Origin: Uloborus plumipes
Lineage: Eukaryota; Arthropoda; Arachnida; Araneae; Uloboridae
DNA length: 64,000 nucleotides
Assembly: GCA_038373865.1 (NCBI GenBank)
Contig: JAXGGA010005623.1
Coordinates: 1-64,000 of the forward strand
Reading direction: 5' to 3'
Below are positions 1 through 11,200 of this stretch, piece by piece. The notes under the pieces are model-generated. The model saw only the letters and a list, made by a program, of their open reading frames with translations, was not told the DNA's origin and did not search any database. The position numbers and the translations under genes were made by a program. The first letter of the stretch is position 1; each line of letters begins with the position of its first letter.

Positions 1-665
1 AAACCCAACAATGAGTGTAAAAGAGTCCTACACACAAAATGACATTTTCAATTACAAAATGCATTGAAGGACATTGTAACACTAAAAAGGAGTCAGAAGT
101 CAAAAATACATCATTACTTATGTGCTTCAGGATTTGATTGTGTCTCAAGGCATCAATATGATTTTAACTCACCATTAAAACGTCTTTGTGATTTCAAGAA
201 GCTAATTTTCAAAACAAACCAGCAGTGAGCTTATGGATATAAAAACAGCCTAACATTAACAGAACAAGTACATTACAAGTTGTAATTGACAAAAAATAGT
301 TTTGCTGTTCTGTCCTCCTTTTTAAAAACGTATGGGTCAAATCAGCAATAGTAACCCATATCCACAGAAATGACTCCATATTTTTATAAAGAGGAAATGT
401 GGTGGAAAATAAGGAAGTTATTTACATCGCACCGTGAATAAGAAAAGTAGTTATTTTATTACAGTAAAGATAAGTCCTTAGCAAGATGCGTTTTAGAACT
501 AAATACCTATGAAAGCAATTTCATTTAAATATAAAAGTTTTATTGTGGTCCCGATCTTTTTCATGGTTTTTGGTAGGAGACTTTATTACTTTGAAAATAT
601 TGTGCATGCATAGTTGATAAACTTAAAAAAATCTTTTGAAATGCAGGAAAAACAATTTCCACGTG
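1..665. other. AT-rich DNA, no gene seen
   Basis: I see no coding frame, RNA gene or terminal repeats here. Open frames are short and made of A/T-rich codons. Confidence 0.5.
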
Positions 666-766
666 TATGTATATATGTATATATAATAATATATAGTATA
701 TATATAATATATATATTATATTATGTATATATATATATATATGACTATATAGACTATATATCATCA

Positions 767-802
<36 letters not shown>

Positions 803-804
803 CG
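666..804. repeat. AT dinucleotide microsatellite tract
   Basis: An interrupted run of TA/AT dinucleotides spans about 140 bases and ends in an uninterrupted stretch of about 30 bases. The Tyr/Ile-rich open frames on both strands here are translations of this repeat, not genes. Confidence 0.9.
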
Positions 805-2247
805 TCTGTCTGTGTGCACAGAGAAAGGAGAAAATATATTAGCCTTGAAAAATTCTTTTGCAAACGCATATTCCCATTAAAACTTTGCCTCTTTCATTTC
901 TTAAACTTATCTAATATCCTCAATATTAGTTGTTTAAGCATTTCTACATTCGTGACAACTATCGGAATAAATATTCTGTCAACCACGAAATTTTTATTTT
1001 GTGCCTCCTAAGTATGCAACGAATTTTCCATGTTGTTGCAAAAATAAAGTGCATCCCCCTTTACGCGAAAGGAATGATGAGTAGGAGTGACGCCGGGACA
1101 GATATAGACAGGAGGAAATGGGATTTCGAAAATAAACTATTCGCTCCACACCCTTCGACCCGCGTTCGAAATTGATACAAGGGAGGTCTTGCTCTGAGGC
1201 ATACAATTTCCATTTTAATGCAAGGTTTGATCAATGGCAACATGCGGCAAAATGTACTTCTGCTCACAAATAAATAACGTGTGATTCTTTAATGATCTTT
1301 TTTGGTTTTCTTGTGGGGAAAAAAACTATATAAAATTTAACTATTCAACGTTACTCCCTGGCTCTGATATTTATATTGATATGCAAATTGAGATTAATGT
1401 TTTCAAAAATATAAGCAAACCTAGTTTTTCAGAAGGAATTATTAGAACGAAGAATTATGCTTTAAATTGCAGCTTAATGTACTCTGAATATAAAAGTAAA
1501 ATATTATTCCTAAAACAAACTTATGCATCAACTTTAAACAAAAAATGTTTAAAGAAAACTCATTTCATAAGAAGAGCTGCATTAAAAGTCATTGCTAAGT
1601 GTATTATACTTTTTAAATGTTTTTGACCCCCTCTCCATTTAAAAAATAAATAATAATGTTATTCAATCGTTTCTAACTGCAGGACATTCTTTCTAATAAA
1701 CATTTTTAGAATACCGTTTCATCGTCAGTAGTATCTTAAGTGTTTTGAAATTAAAATGCGAGTCTTTGTTATGAATTTAGTTATTATTAAATCCCACTTC
1801 GGGTTCTTTATTGTTTTAATGTCTTCTTCAGATGTAACTGTAGATTACATATTCAACAGAAATACTACATATTTTCTATAAAACTACAAAATTACATGGT
1901 AATTACTAGCACACTATGAAAAATGTATCAGAGACAATAAATTGTATAAACTTGCAAATTAAAACATTTTGGGCGCTTTTGCGTTTCCTTAAAACTTAAT
2001 CCTCAAATGTTCCGCTTAGTGTTGCGGGTGATATTGTTAAAAGTTATAGTTCAGTTTCCTTGCACTTGATTTTTTTTTTTTTTTTGATAGTTTAAATTCT
2101 GGGAAATCCTACAATCTGCCCCATATAAAACCATTTCATACATTCTTCAGGATATTGCTTTTAGGTTTCACGTAATAATAAGATACTGATTTCGCATATT
2201 TTTAAGCACGTTAATTTTAAAATTCAATGGTTGAGTTGTACTGAATG
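805..2247. other. Gene-free AT-rich DNA with a GC-richer patch
   Basis: The patch at about 1040-1200 is GC-richer than its surroundings and gives short open frames on both strands. I recognise no domain, splice pair or terminal repeat in it. It may be an old repeat fragment. The rest is plain AT-rich sequence with a short T run near 2075. Confidence 0.4.
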
Positions 2248-2300
2248 TACAAGGGTTGTTTTTTATTCAACCTTCGTCCGGCTATAAAAAATAAACGGAT

Positions 2301-2529
2301 TCAAATAAAAAAAATATTTTTTTTATCAAAAGTAAGGTACAATCCTCTACAATTCTCAACATAATCACCTTGACAATTGAAGCATTTGTTATATCTGTGA
2401 ACAAGCTTTATAATAGCCTCCTCGTAGAATGTTGCCGCCAATGAATGGAAGGGAGTTGTGACGGTATCTTTGGGTTCCACGCCACTTTGGAAGCCCGATC
2501 CCTTTCTAGACCTCAAACAGGGGTCTCCC
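2301..2529 (-). pseudogene. Mariner transposase C-terminal remnant (left arm, inverted)
   Basis: This minus-strand copy of the last ~75 codons in the right arm starts at the shared residues GDPCL and runs through FYEEAIIKLVHRYNKCF and NCQGDYVE. It differs from the right copy by several substitutions, so the two arms have diverged since the palindrome formed. No catalytic residue is present in this piece. Confidence 0.7.
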
Positions 2530-2548
2530 CAAGTAGGGTTGACGGTCA

Positions 2549-2908
2549 TTACTATGCCCCCAAGCAGAGGGCATGCCCGTCATCATTGCGCTCGCGTAAC
2601 TCAACGATTCCTCCAGCAATTTCATGCATTCAATGGGACATTTTTGAACACCCACCATTAAGTTCCTACCGAGCACTAAGTGACTTACATGTGTTCCCTG
2701 AACTAAAGCAGAGACTTGGAGACCCCTGCTTGGGGTCTAGAAAGGCATCGGGCTTTCAAAGTGGCATGAAAGCCAAAGAAACTGTCACCACTCACTTCCA
2801 ATCATTGGCGGCAACATTCTATGAGGAGGTTATTAAAAAGCTTATTCACAGATATAACAAATGCTTTAATTGTCAAGGTGATTATGTAGAGAATTGTAGA
2901 GGATTGTA
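2549..2908 (+). pseudogene. Mariner transposase C-terminal remnant (right arm)
   Basis: This is the C-terminal third of a mariner-family (DD34D) transposase. Early on, one frame reads ARHHCARVTQRFLQQF, matching the family's conserved NARPH region near the second catalytic Asp. A neighbouring frame then gives EHPPLSSYRALSDLHVF, the degenerate form of the HPPYSPDLAPSDFHLF block that holds the third catalytic Asp. The end reads FYEEVIKKLIHRYNKCF followed by NCQGDYVE, the typical mariner C terminus. The frame change at about 2640 and the missing N-terminal two thirds make it a pseudogene. The TIR lies about 90 bp downstream. Confidence 0.75.
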
Positions 2909-2998
2909 CCTTACTTTTGATAATAAAATATTTTTTTTATTTGAATCCGTTATTTTTTTTATAGCCGAACGGACGTTGAAAAAAAAACAACCCTCGTA

Positions 2999-3451
2999 TA
3001 TATATATTTTTTCAATTATCCATCCTTATTTTAATGAAAAAAGTTACAATGGGTTAAGTTATGATTAAAAATAAAAGTCCATAATTTAATCCACCCCAGT
3101 GTACAATTTTGTACAAGCGCTTAGAATAAAAAAAAATGGACAAAAATTAGTGCATAAACTTACTGCTGCCAAAACTCACGCGCTAATATGCGTGACATGT
3201 ATAACTTTGCTAAAAAATCGTTATTCTTTAGTATTAAAGAACGAGTTCAAATTCTTGGAGATTCAATTCCGCGAATCACTCTTATCCAAAGCCACTTCAT
3301 ACTTCCGGTAGGATAATACTTTCGGGCTATGATACTCCAAATAAAAATTTTCTGTAACCCATAAGGGGATTAACGTCATTCATTTTCTGAGAGCGTGTTG
3401 TCGTTGGGGCTTCGCGCATTAGCAAAGACGAGTAATCAGCGTTAGCCATGT
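2999..3451. other. Gene-free stretch
   Basis: AT-rich DNA between the mariner palindrome and the duplicated block. A short open frame at 3099-3311 shows no recognisable feature. Confidence 0.4.
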
Positions 3452-4139
3452 CACTTGCAGCGATGGGGCTTCTGGTGGCATGTCCCTTCCGAGAACAGAT
3501 TCCTCTCGTCAACTCAGTGTAAACACGAAGTAGTGATAAGGAAATGAGGTCAATTACTGAAGAATATTCGGAACAATATGCAAATGCAAATTTGGGTTAA
3601 AATGATTGTAATGGAAAATTTGGTGCAATGTATGGCAACAATAGATTGATCAAGCAAACATTTTGACTGCTTGGGCAAGATAGCTATTACACATAAATAT
3701 ACCAGAAATAAAGGAGGAAGGGTGTAACTACAATTATTACTAAATACATTCATATTTTGCATAAAATGTTTTAAAAATGTAAGAAATTGTGTCATTATAT
3801 ACGCAATTTTTTTTAACCCTAATTGAAATTAAAAAGCACTTGCAGCGATGGAGCTTCTGGAGGCATGTCCCTTCCGAGAACAGATTTCTCTCCTCAACTC
3901 AGTGTTAACACGAAGTAGTGATAAGACAATGAGGTCAATTACTGTAGAATATTGAGAACGATATGCAAATGCAAATTCAGATCAAAATCATTGTTATGGA
4001 AAATATGTTGCAATGTAGAAGATATTAACACTAGATTGCTCAAGCAAGTCATTTTTGACTGATTGTTCAATATAGATATTACATACAAATATACCAGAAA
4101 AGAAGGAGGATGGGGGGGGGGGGTAACAACAATTATTAC
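3452..4139. repeat. Tandem duplication of a ~385-bp unit (unit + partial copy)
   Basis: A block at 3452-3745 (from CACTTGCAGCGATGG to the ACAATTATTACTAA tract) recurs at about 3836-4139 with scattered differences. Between them lies a second block, 3746-3832, whose next copy is not adjacent but at about 5243-5330. The order A-B-A'-gap-B' suggests a tandem duplication later opened by about 1.1 kb of inserted repeats. Confidence 0.7.
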
Positions 4140-4267
4140 TAAACTAGCTGCCAGGGCAGCTAGATTAGCTTCCTGCGGCATGTTGATGCATAACGTCACC
4201 CTCTCTAACTTTTACCTCATTCTGAAGTTGTATTATTTGATATAATTTAATGTTCAGTCGATTTCAA

Positions 4268-4828
4268 GACATACCACGCACGTGGCCCGGCGTTGCACGG
4301 GCACTTCGTGCCCTGAAAGTAGTGAGAAAAAAATTTAAAGAAACTACTCCCCGCCAAGGCGGCTCGCTTACAGGCGCTTCACGCCTTTACTTTTTTCCTA
4401 TATAAAAAAAAATCATTCGAATTATTGAGATGCTTCGCGCCTTCAAGATGGTGAGGAAAGTTTCAGTAAGTTCAGCTCGCTCAAAGGAAAAAAGCAGACA
4501 TAGGCAGGGATTCAAGTGAAACAGTCGATCGCACATTACAATCGCTACTGAATTACATTAGAACGTTTCTTGATAAAAACATCGTGACGTCAGCGTGACG
4601 TTTGCCTATGAAAAACGAGCTAGATAAAACGTCACAGCCTACTTGGCGAATAAGAGGAGATCGCTGAGTGCTTGTTAGCTCTTATTGGCTCCACCCGTAG
4701 TGACGTCATGCCAAGTTAAGTTGATGATAATGTAATTCACTTCCAGTAGCGATTGCAATTCGAAGCGATCGCAGTGCTGTTTCACTTGAATCCCTGCCTT
4801 AGATACTCAGTTTTTAATATAAGTAGAT
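4268..4828 (+). mobile_element. Unclassified repeat family, copy 1 (split by a MITE)
   Basis: Starts near ACGTGGCCCGGCGTTGCACG and ends in CTCAGTTTTTAATATAAG followed by TAGAT. The same kind of start (GTGGCCCG) and the identical end recur in a second copy at 4890-5243. No protein-coding potential is seen. The CCCGGCGTTGCACGGG-type motif is common in invertebrate repeats, but I cannot assign a class. It is interrupted by the MITE at 4503-4798. Confidence 0.45.
4503..4798. mobile_element. Short MITE with inverted termini
   Basis: A 296-bp element bounded by GGCAGGGATTCAAGTGAAAC and its inverse GTTTCACTTGAATCCCTGCC. The inverted similarity continues inward with ATCGC, CAATCGCTACTG and TGAATTACATTA. 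It splits the GACATA...GATACTCAG stretch that is continuous in the neighbouring copy at about 5183-5220, consistent with insertion at a TA. The CAGGG ends also recall hAT termini, but no 8-bp duplication is visible, so the superfamily is open. Confidence 0.7.
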
Positions 4829-4889
4829 GGCTCTTCAACAAATAAATGTTTCAAAATATTACCAGTAGCTAGCGATAAAAATTCTACGT

Positions 4890-5243
4890 AAGTGGCCCGC
4901 TTTTGAGTTCCGTGTTTGATTTAGTTAAGCCTTCATTCAAAATTCTCATTATCATTGTTATCACTGTTTCATAGCAACGACGGTTTGCAAGAATGGATTT
5001 CATATTTAATCATTTATTAGGCTTAATCGCTTTAAACTTGACTACTTATTAATTGATATCTTCGCTAATAAAAATCGTATAATTATATAGATTGAAACTA
5101 ATGAAGCTTGAAAAATTACCTATCTATCGGTACCTGGTTCGACTTTCAGTTCATTGGCGTTCAGGAGAAAGAAGCGTGACATAGAAAGATAGTTAGAAAG
5201 AAAGATAGTTAGAAAGATACTCAGTTTTTAATATAAGTAGATA
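4890..5243 (+). mobile_element. Unclassified repeat family, copy 2
   Basis: A second copy of the family at 4268-4828. It starts at GTGGCCCGCTTTTGAG, carries a short GAAAGATAGTTA tandem near 5185-5215, and ends in the same CTCAGTTTTTAATATAAG. It has no MITE insertion and so serves as the empty-site control for copy 1. Confidence 0.45.
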
Positions 5244-6536
5244 CATTTATATTTTGTATAAAAAGCCACAAAATTTAAGAAATTGTGTCATTGTATATCG
5301 CAATTTTTAAACCTTAATTGAAATTAAAACGCAATCAAAATGGCTGCTTGGGCAATCTAGTGTTAATGTCAATGTTGGTGACATTTAATTGCATTTAAAA
5401 ACGTATGCCACCTGCAATACCAAAGCTGCATTCAGCAACTTTTAAACTTTGCTAAATGACATGACATAATCATTGATTTTTGTTTCTACTTATACTATAC
5501 GAAAATTATAACTGGGTGCAATATGCACTGGTTCATTTAGTTAAAACGTAGTCTAGTATTCAGCTAAAGATATGATTTAGGGGGAGAATATATTTTTAGG
5601 ATCTAGAGATGACATCCTCTTATTGGCAACAAGTAAGATACGTTAAATAAGCAAACGAAGAAAAAAAATCAAAACTAATATGAAACACTTTTGAGTAGAA
5701 ATGGCTTGAACATACCTAAATCCGAGAAGATGACTTTTCGACATCAGAGAAAATGGATGAATATGGAATTCAACTCCACATTTTATGCTGTAAGTATTTT
5801 GTACGAGCAAAATCTTAAGTGCTATACGCAAAAGACATGCTACAATAATTGCCACAAAGACAAACCGGACTTAAACCATATTAGATTTATTCACTTAATT
5901 CTCCACAGACTGATTTAAACAGCCTTGTTATCCTTAAAACTTTGATGTTATGGGCTAAAAGCAATTGGGAATTTTGTTTTTTTTTCTGATACTTTTACAG
6001 CACAAGAATAATCATTTAAAAATTCTATATAGTAACATTTATAAGTTTAAATATAGATTCATTTCATTCAGTTTTTATGGTTCTTTTTCTCTAAAACTTT
6101 AAACACCAAAAGCGATAAACACAACTAAATATCTAACTTAGTACTTGCTATTTATGAAAGCTGAATTTCATTTGTAGTTTTAAAATTAAGTAGATAATAG
6201 AACCTTTTTATCTGAAGCGGATGACAGTACCGATACTCAGTAGGTTAAGCTGCATTTGTTCAGATGTAACAAAAAAAAAAGAAGCACGAAACTAGATGAA
6301 AGTAGAATAAAAGGGAAAATAGTGCTCCTCTTTATCTTCTTTTATTATCATCTCTGAAAGAAATCTTCGACCATCTTCTTGCTGCGCTTTGTTTTTATTT
6401 GGTGTTAGTAACACATGTACTGCAGCATCCAAACAATTTAATTAAAGTAACTGCCTTTAGGAACATCATAAACATAAATTTTCGTGGCTGCGAAATAAAA
6501 GAAAGATACCATTAAAGCTTATGCAGCTCCATTTTG
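5244..6536. other. Gene-free AT-rich DNA
   Basis: Holds the displaced B block of the tandem duplication (about 5243-5330) and otherwise plain AT-rich sequence. The open frames at 5643-5918 overlap on both strands and show no domain. Confidence 0.4.
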
Positions 6537-6544
6537 ATATTTAC

Positions 6545-7821
6545 TAGCAATGCACCGATTACTCGGCAGTACCGAGTACTCGACCACAATCGGCTTTTTT
6601 GTCGATTATTTATAATAGGCCAAAATTTTGACGATTAATCGGGGGAAAAATATTTTTTAAATATTTTATTTAATGCACACCTTCAAGAAGAAACTATGAT
6701 CCAATTTACAAACAGAAAATCATTGTGGCGCAAAAATTGCAATATCATGGAATATGGAAGTGTATGGCATAACAGCAAAACAAATAATGCAGAAAGTGAG
6801 TAGAACTGCATGAAGTATTGAAAAATTACCTTTACAGCTGATATTCACATGATACTATTACGAACAAAGTAATTACATTACTTGGAATGCGAAAAACATT
6901 AGTATTTCATTTTATTTATAATAGGCCAAATTTTGCCGATTGAACTGAGGAAAAATATGTTTTAAATAAATTCATTTTAAGTATGCCTTGAACAAGAATT
7001 TCTCATGAAAAAAATTATAAATAACAATACACCAACACATAGTATGAATATGTAGAGAGAAAAAACAAGACAAATAATTTTTCAAATAAAATTATTTTAA
7101 ATATGGCTTGATTCTCATGAAAAAAATTCTCATAAAAAGAAATTGATAAAGAATGAATAACTATCTTTCTGACAAATACAAGAATAATACGTTGTACGAA
7201 TGTGTAGGGAGGAAAACAGGTCAAGTAATTCAAAAACGGTATAACGGAAAGTAATATTAAAACAAAAATAATCCCAACATTTGATATAAAGATTAAAAAA
7301 AAAAGATATTTCCAGTCTGAAAAAGTATGAACTTATATACAATGTTGTAACTTTTTTCATGAATTGATACTTTTTTCCGTATTCTCCATTATCATAGTGC
7401 TTTTATACAACTTTATAATTTTCACAAAGGATGTCTTGTATTAAATAGTCACAAATAATTTTAAAATTATTTTTTGTTTATTAAAAGTGCTCCTAAACTG
7501 GAGTGCTTAGCACCCCTCCCCCCTCAGTTTTTTTTATTTGAATTTTTCATGTTTAGATAAATAATTCGAGGGTATTTTGAAATTATTTTGAGAAAGTTAG
7601 GAAAATGGAAACAAAATAAATAGTCTCTCAGAAATAAATTCATAAGTTTTCCTACAATCGAAATTGTAAAAGGAAAAAAAAAAAAAAAGATGATGGTTAT
7701 CATATTGATAGTATTAAAAAAACATGATTATTATTTGGCCAAGCTGATTAATTGGAAGTTTTTTAACAGCCGATTTATCAAAAATCGGTATTCGGCCAAT
7801 TAGCTTATCTGTGCATAACTA
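6545..7821. mobile_element. hAT-like non-autonomous DNA transposon
   Basis: The left end reads TAGCAATGCACCGATTACTC. The right end, inverted, reads TAGTTATGCACAGATAAGCT. Both continue into CGGC/CCGAT-rich subterminal sequence, such as ATCGGTATTCGGCC near 7785. The flanks are ATATTTAC (6537-6544) and CTATTTAC (7822-7829), an 8-bp duplication with one mismatch, the length typical of hAT elements. The ~1.28-kb interior is very AT-rich and has no recognisable transposase, although a stretch near 6907 (ATAGGCCAAATTTTG) repeats part of the left end. Confidence 0.75.
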
Positions 7822-7959
7822 CTATTTACTTTCTAAGTCTTAACGCTCTGACATCAGTAATGGAAAATTGCAACAATCTTTTAAAAAATAAAAATAAGAA
7901 GAAGGCCCTCTGCTGCACTTTGTCAGCAAGTTTTTGATTTATTCCCTTCATTTCACACA

Positions 7960-8080
7960 TATATAAATAAGTAAATAAATAAATAAATGAATGAATAAAT
8001 ACAAACATGTAACTAAATAATAAATAAATAAATAAAAATATATAACTAAATAATAAATAAATAAATAATGAATATGTGTG
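7960..8080. repeat. AAAT tetranucleotide repeat
   Basis: Imperfect runs of AAAT with short interruptions. They explain the Tyr/Leu/Phe-rich minus-strand frames here. Confidence 0.85.
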
Positions 8081-8084
8081 CTTG

Positions 8085-8215
8085 TATGTGTGTACAGGAC
8101 ATAGGCGCCACCACCGGAAAGAACAAGGGCCGATGGACACTCAGGAGATAGCACCGGACGCACCCTGCGGCAGATTTCGAAACCAATCTGAAAAAGGGGC
8201 AACACGACAACTGAT
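8085..8215. other. GC-richer patch, possible SINE fragment
   Basis: About 130 bases with GCGCCACCACCGG, GGGCCGATGG and CCGGACGCACC, clearly richer in GC than the flanks and sitting next to TGTGTGT and AAAT tracts. It loosely resembles the patch at 43290-43420, which also follows a GTGTGTGTG run. This may be a shared short element, but I cannot define ends or an RNA polymerase III promoter. Confidence 0.3.
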
Positions 8216-11200
8216 GCGAAAAATAAAAGTAAATAGCAATTTGTCATTGATTTAAAAAAAAGAAAAACAACGATGTTTGTAATTCATTTTGTAGTGAAAA
8301 CTTCATTTGACAAAAATCGAAATGAAATAGACTCATGGTATCTCTTTTTTTTTTTTTTTTTGACAAAGGTACTAAACATTTCTTATGTTAATTATGTACC
8401 ACCGCATTTATTACTTAGTTAAACTTTATAAGTTGAAGATTTTACTTACCAAAGGTTAACGATACGCTTATTTAAGGTATCATTTATCCAGTTCAGATTA
8501 GTTTTCACCCTTTTTAAAGTGGAGTATATTTTGATCACAAAGAGTACAAGTCTTATTATGACCTCTCTAGAAGAATGCGTGACTATGTCTTTATGTTTGT
8601 TTAGCTAATTTGACCGATTTAAAAAAATAGAAGTGGCGGAAAAAATTACCATAACTGGTTCTGAAATAGCCTGAATGACTGTAGTTGTTTCACAAAACTA
8701 GGAGTATTTATTATATGTCTGATATTTTCCAAAAATAATGCACTAAAGGTAAGGTGTTTAGCTTCAAAATGATCTCCTCAAACCAGCCATGAATTTTGAA
8801 TAACGTTGAAAACCGCTCTGAATAATGTTGAAAACCGCTCTCAAGGACCAGTTTTATTTCAAAACCAGCGCAAAGCACCCCTTTACTGTGAATTTTGCCG
8901 GCCAACATCATCTATGTTATCTTAATGAAATGTTTAATCACTTCACATTTTTTATTCTTACACGCTAAAACATGGCGTAAAAATCAAGTTCCGCATTAAT
9001 TCAAGTTTGAAAGAAACGATAGAAAAAAAAAGAGAAGATTTATTTCAAAATTATGTCTTTCCAACCTATTTTTGTCTGTAAATAATTAGATAATGTTGCT
9101 GTTTAAGAAAACCAAACGAAGTTGAAGATGTGCACCAAATTAAATTAAATTAATAAATAATTAAATAATTTCAAGCGAAAATAAATTTCTTTAAAGAAAT
9201 TGACAGAACAAGAAGGGACAAGAAATGTGTATTGTCTTTCCTGCATTTTTTACTTTAAACTGGATTGTGATAATTTAGTTAGAAATGCTTTGTATAATTG
9301 TCATTTGCTGATATTATTTTCTTTATATTTCTTATCAAGTTTTTATGCCTATATTAAACGGTTTCATCACTGCTTTATCATGAAATATTGCATATTCTTG
9401 CATATTAATGCACACATTTTTAAAGGGTTAAAAAATAACCTTTTTTTTTCTTATCCTTTTTATTATTTAATTAAACTTGAGAAATATATTTCCTGCAAAA
9501 AAAAAAAAAAATCGCAGAAAAAGCACATCATTTGTCGGATCTTCGTAATTAAGTAAGGTATAACTATTCCGATGAAACTGCTTCAAGGCATGAAAAAGAG
9601 CAGAAAATTAGAAATTTCGGTTCGTTAACCTCAACAGCAACTTAATCACGTGTTCCCTGTAATCGGGTTTCTTTTTTCCTGTTGGATGGGGAAAGAAGTT
9701 TCTGATATGCTGCACCTAAAAGCAGAAGCGAATGCAAAAAAGAAGAAAAAGAAGAAAATAGCTACAATAAAATAAGACAATTAAAATAAATTGTTTGAAT
9801 GAGCTAAAGCTCTTGTCACCTAACTATTTTTTTAGAATTAAATACGAAAGGTAAACAAGAAAATATAAAAACAGGCGCTCGTGTTAGTTAGACGGCTGCC
9901 CTTTTCTTGCCCATATACAGCTTCGCAAAGAATTCAGTCCAGATTGCATTTGACGTTTAAAACAGAAATTAGTTGATGAATGTTAGTGCCTTTAGTCGAA
10001 ATTGAAAATATTAGGACAACGTTTTTTACAAAACGTAAAACAACAAAAAACAAAACATATTACATGTCCATGTGGATTGGCTTTCTTTTGAAACTGTATC
10101 CTGGAATAGAAATAATAATTATACCAATAGAAACAAGAAGTTCTGTCAAGAACTAAATGTGCCTACTTATCGTTAGAATGATGCTAGAATAACAAGAATT
10201 TCTTGAGTATATCACACGTTTAAAAAAGTTTGTTTAGAATTTGCAGTGTTTTGAAGTATAATACAAATATTGTTATTTAGATACCGCTGTAGAAAAGGTG
10301 ATTTTAATCTTTCTCGCAGTTTAATAATACTCATATGTGACGGTCGTTTTAAGAGAGTCCCTTTAATATCATTAAATCCATCCGAAACCTGTCATCATTT
10401 TATTTTTATATTTTAAATAATTCACATAGATTTTAGGTTGAATATCATTGCTGAACGTATGTGATTAGTATTATGGGACAGAATCCCTAATGGCAGCGAG
10501 AATCTATTCATGTTCGCGTCATTCGAACTCTATTCTATGACTGATATTGGTAATGAATATGCACTTTCTCTAATGCTTTCTAGCGTAAATAGTCTTTGTG
10601 CATGCTGGTACGACACAAATGGAATGTAGTATTTGTAGAATGTCTGACTGATCAACAATAGTGTGTTTAATTATATTAGAACCATGGCAAGATGCAATGA
10701 ATATACATTTATTATTAGGATCATTACATTTATTATTGTTGTCAAGAGGGACGGGACAGTTTCCTCAAACAAACAAAAAAACAAAAAAAAGTTAACGAAT
10801 TTTCTCCTGCTACAACATTCATTAGTTCAAAACAATAAATTAAGATATTTTAACATGTTCAAAAGTAAAATATCACTGATATTTCTTAAAATATCAGATT
10901 TAAAACTATAGTAAACAATAAAAGAATGCAACTTCCGTCCCTTGCTTAAAGGAGGGATGGGAAATGTATTTCAAATTTAAAATACATGCACAAGTATTTT
11001 CTGTTAAATGGCAAACACAGTGCATCACTTATATTTTGATAAATATTTAATCCACCAGGGTTATTGATATTGTTTTTATCCATACTTCTCAAAGAGATAC
11101 CTTTTACATTTGCTTTTGATTCAAATAAGATGATTGAGTGGTAGGGAGTAAAAGCTACAAATCATTGCCTTCATTATCTATCAAAACCATTTGAAACCAT

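Larger units (their letters stand above)
2250..2996. mobile_element. Palindromic mariner-derived element
   Basis: Two copies of a mariner 3' end face outwards: a left arm of about 280 bp (2250-2529, minus) and a right arm of about 278 bp (2719-2996, plus). The ends read CAAGGGTTGTTTTTTATTCA and, inverted from the right, CGAGGGTTGTTTTTTTTCAA. Both outer ends abut a TA (2248-2249, 2997-2998), the usual Tc1/mariner target duplication. The roughly 190-bp centre holds more transposase sequence belonging to the right copy only. So this is two unequal 3' fragments in inverted arrangement rather than one element. It is non-autonomous. Confidence 0.8.

Noticed and set aside
561..880. Overlapping Tyr/Ile-rich open frames on both strands
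   Set aside because: They are translations of the AT microsatellite at 666-804.
930..1267. Possible small gene in the GC-richer patch
   Set aside because: Both strands are open, no domain or splice context is recognisable, and codon use gives no preference for one strand.
4503..4798. hAT assignment for the 296-bp MITE
   Set aside because: The CAGGG ends fit, but no 8-bp duplication is visible. Comparison with the unsplit copy suggests a TA target instead.
7826..8247. Minus-strand frames of about 100 codons resembling membrane proteins
   Set aside because: The hydrophobic stretch is a translation of the AAAT repeat.
9200..9556. 118-codon plus-strand open frame
   Set aside because: Low-complexity Phe/Tyr/Lys composition ending in a poly-A-derived Lys run. 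No motif.
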